Shown piece by piece: positions 61,561-64,000 of a stretch of DNA of 64,000 nt; the stretch's first letter is position 1, and each line of letters begins with the position of its first letter. The stretch is from positions 682,001 through 746,000 of the forward strand of contig NC_021680.1 of assembly GCF_000247815.1 (NCBI RefSeq). Reading direction: 5' to 3'. The notes under the pieces were generated by a model, which did no database searches, was not told where the DNA came from, and was given only the letters and a program-made list of their open reading frames with translations. The position numbers and the translations under genes were made by a program. The stretch is from Ficedula albicollis (taxonomy: Eukaryota > Chordata > Aves > Passeriformes > Muscicapidae).

Positions 61561-62599
61561 TGGCTTGTCGTCCTTCCTGGATCCCTCTCCAAGCTACCCA
61601 GCAGCCTAGTAGACTGCCTGGTATTTCCCCAGCCCAAAGCAGGGAGAGGATCCTCCTGCTCCAGCTGGGACTGGCAAAGTCACTGAGAGCAATCCCATGT
61701 CATGCAAAATCTGAACCTATTTTTCCCCTGGAAGGGCCACTGCAGCACCAGGATGTCAGGTTGTGCTCTGCTCTTACTCGATAGCAGCAAAGGGAGGGGA
61801 GACTTTAATCTCTGCTAAATTCAAATTTAACCCAGGAGGGAATACATTCTAGGTTCCCAAGGTTTACCCAGAAACAGGTCATCTCAGCAGGGCTGTGGCA
61901 GAGTGGGTGGGATGAGTGATAGGAGCGGGATTACAGCTGACTGCAGGATAAGCAGAGCTCACTTAAATCACAAAATAACCACCTATTGCACGTTTGCTAA
62001 ATTTCAAACTGCAGCTTCTTACTCCCTAAATATTTATGTGGAAGTGGTAGGAATGAGTTCCACGTAAGATTCATAGAAATAACTGAAGTTAATCCAACCT
62101 TCCATTTGAGTGGAGAAGCCAGAAGCAAACTGACATTCGTGGCTCTCTTACCTCTAACAAGCCATTTCTCATAGACTGGTCAAACCAAAGGGATCCAGGT
62201 CCAACAACACCATGGATAGTAAGAAGGAGCCACAATAGTCTCATGTCAAAGACTTTCCTCCCATTTCTTCTCCTCGGATCATGAAGTTGATCACTCTGTT
62301 TTCCAGCAGAACTTCAGGCACTTTATGAAAGTATTAAATGGCTCCTTTTCAACCCCCAAGGCACGAGGACAATCCAGATGTACCAGGGCAGGACAGGGAA
62401 CTTCCCACCCTTTATCCAACCCCAGAGAATGGCTGTCTCAGTCACCCCAAGACATTGGCACCAAATCCCATATGGCCTGGAGGGTCCCTGACCAGTCTGG
62501 CACCCTCATATTATCCAGCTGGAATCCCACCACCCACTATGCCACAACCTTCCCTTGCATCTACCACCGCCTCAACAGCTGGCAGCAGGTGTGAACAAT

Positions 62600-62790
62600 T
62601 ATCACCCAAATTCTGGATGAAGTACAACGTGATATAATTATCACTCTAATGGCATTTCAAGACTATCACCATGGCTGGAAGTAAAACTTCAGCTGAGTGA
62701 GTTTAATAAGCATATCTAACGTAATATTTGCAGGGAAGGGCAGGCTGGCTTTAGGAAGGATTACGGTAGCTTTGCAGCTTTGCGTGGCTT
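62600..62790. promoter_or_regulatory. AT-rich unique block
   Basis: Unique sequence with ACGTGATATAATTATCACTC, a near-palindromic GTGATATAATTATCAC, and TAATAAGCATATCTAACGTA. Possible regulatory element by composition only. Confidence 0.25.
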
Positions 62791-62912
62791 TACATGGGAT
62801 ATTTCACATGCAACAGATAAAGCAGGATGAGCCCATGATAACTGCAAACCCCAGTCGTGGCAGAAGCCTGTAATGCTCCCTCCCATCTCCTGTTAAGTAG
62901 GAGATTACACGC

Positions 62913-63614
62913 TCAGAGACTGGGTGGCACTGGATCCTTGCTCTGGTTGTCTCCTCGGTGGTGGCAGCCAGCAGGGTCCCCATCCTCTGGGTCACGGCCA
63001 GGCGCTGTGTCATCTGCCAGGCAGACAGCTGAAACCTGCTGAAGGCATTGCATCGCTCTCCACCAGTCCACAGCAGGCTCCAGATCTGCAAGATCCAGCC
63101 TCCTTGAAGGTGCTCCCTCATCTTTGTCCACTCTCTGGACGGGAACAGATCCCAGAGGGACCTGGGATTGGCTCGCAGGAGCCCAGCTTTGGGTGCACCA
63201 GCTCCACATGGTGTGGTGAATCCATATGCCCTCTGCACTTAATGCCTTCCCCAGCCCAGGAGCCTTCACCAGCTCTGACTCAATGGCTTGGACCTCCAGA
63301 AGCAGCCAGGCACCTCGAGTCTTGTGCTTCCCTCCAGTGTGAATTGGTGCCAAGGGAGCAGTGGGCAAGGAGTCACCAGGGATTTTCGTCTGATTCACAC
63401 ACCCACAGGGATGGAAGTCACAGGGAAGGCAGGTGATTGCACAACAGCTCAAGGGATCTGATGTACCTGTCCAAGCCCTGAAACACCCAGCCACAGGGTG
63501 CCAGGAAGTGAGGGGTTTATTCAGGTTCAGAAACCTTCCTAAACTTAACAGATATCCAAAATTATTCTTTATGAAGGACTGAAAAAAAACAGAAAAGAGC
63601 TTTGCAAGTCTCAA
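62913..63614 (-). other. 233-codon open frame of unknown nature
   Basis: An uninterrupted frame with ATG, ending in the stop at the 62913 end. The predicted protein is rich in Cys, Pro and Trp (for example CCAITCLPCDFHPCGC and WIHHTMWSWCTQSWAP). I recognise no domain, and a second frame of 144 codons overlaps it. It could be chance, an old retroviral leader or LTR-adjacent remnant, or an unannotated exon. Confidence 0.2.
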
Positions 63615-64000
63615 ATTCCAGTGTGGTTATCCAAAGCAGAAGGTGCTGTCAGCACCTGAGAACCCAGACAGCCCTGGGGCCAGCCAGGCCTTAGGTAATA
63701 CCCTACATAAAGCTCCTGCCTTCACGTGCTGCCCCGGAGAGCTCCTTGGAAATGCTGCCTTACTGCCTTGAGATGCATCAGGCTTTGCTCAGCTTTGAAC
63801 CACCGGGTCACCTTGTTGTTAATTAATGCACCACTAAAATTATGTTTGGGGGCTACTAAGGTTTATTGGGTAGAAAATTATTTCAAATACAGAGAGCAGG
63901 CAGTAAAGTCTGGAAATATGTTTTCAAGTATAAAGCTAATTGCTACAAGGAATCCCTGCGGGATCCATTTGGAGCCCTTGCTTTTTTATTTCCTTTCTCC

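Larger units (their letters stand above)
49516..64000. other. Region downstream of BRINP2, no gene recognised
   Basis: Apart from CR1 fragments, two tandem duplications, AT-rich blocks and one unexplained open frame (listed separately), no exon, RNA gene or transposon is recognised. The next gene on this side must lie beyond the window. Confidence 0.5.

Overview
The window is vertebrate nuclear DNA, almost certainly from a bird. It contains spliced genes with consensus GT/AG junctions, compact introns and several truncated CR1-type LINE 3' ends (the commonest avian retroposon), and no bacterial or viral gene organisation. Nearly all long open frames are shadows of low-complexity DNA.

Two neural genes lie head to head. 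On the minus strand, eight coding exons (31985 down to 2429) encode the N-terminal part of astrotactin-1 (ASTN1): ectodomain start, both membrane segments and the start of the first EGF-like module. The signal-peptide end is lost in a poly-G block and the rest of the gene, including its MACPF region, lies left of position 1. On the plus strand, seven coding exons (42906 to 48616) encode a complete BRINP2 protein of about 791 residues with a signal peptide, a MACPF domain and a cysteine-rich C-terminal half. All splice phases are consistent in both genes. The same divergent pair exists in the human 1q25 region, so this is conserved synteny. A GC-rich promoter-like region (about 34.7-36.6 kb) lies between them.

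Layout: 0-2.4 kb, partial intron after ASTN1 exon 8, with two local duplications, one of which copies most of exon 8; 2.4-10.2 kb, ASTN1 exons 8 to 2 with a pyrimidine-rich repeat and a CR1; 10.2-31.8 kb, ASTN1 intron 1, with an 18-copy 60-bp minisatellite, microsatellites, a CR1 and AT-rich non-coding stretches; 31.8-42.8 kb, ASTN1 exon 1 remnant, intergenic DNA, CpG-rich promoter candidate and a (TCCA)n array; 42.8-49.5 kb, BRINP2; 49.5-64 kb, downstream non-coding DNA with CR1 fragments, tandem duplications, AT-rich candidate conserved elements and one 233-codon open frame of unknown nature.

The strongest anomaly is technical. Seven pure G tracts (26 to 1085 bases, 2376 in total), all G on this strand, several flanked by direct repeats of the adjoining sequence, look like assembly or gap-filling artefacts. 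One hides the ASTN1 signal peptide. I found no convincing undescribed biological system. The most interesting biological candidates are the homogeneous CpG-rich hairpin minisatellite in ASTN1 intron 1, the partial exon-8 duplication and palindromic RFX-like X-box sites.
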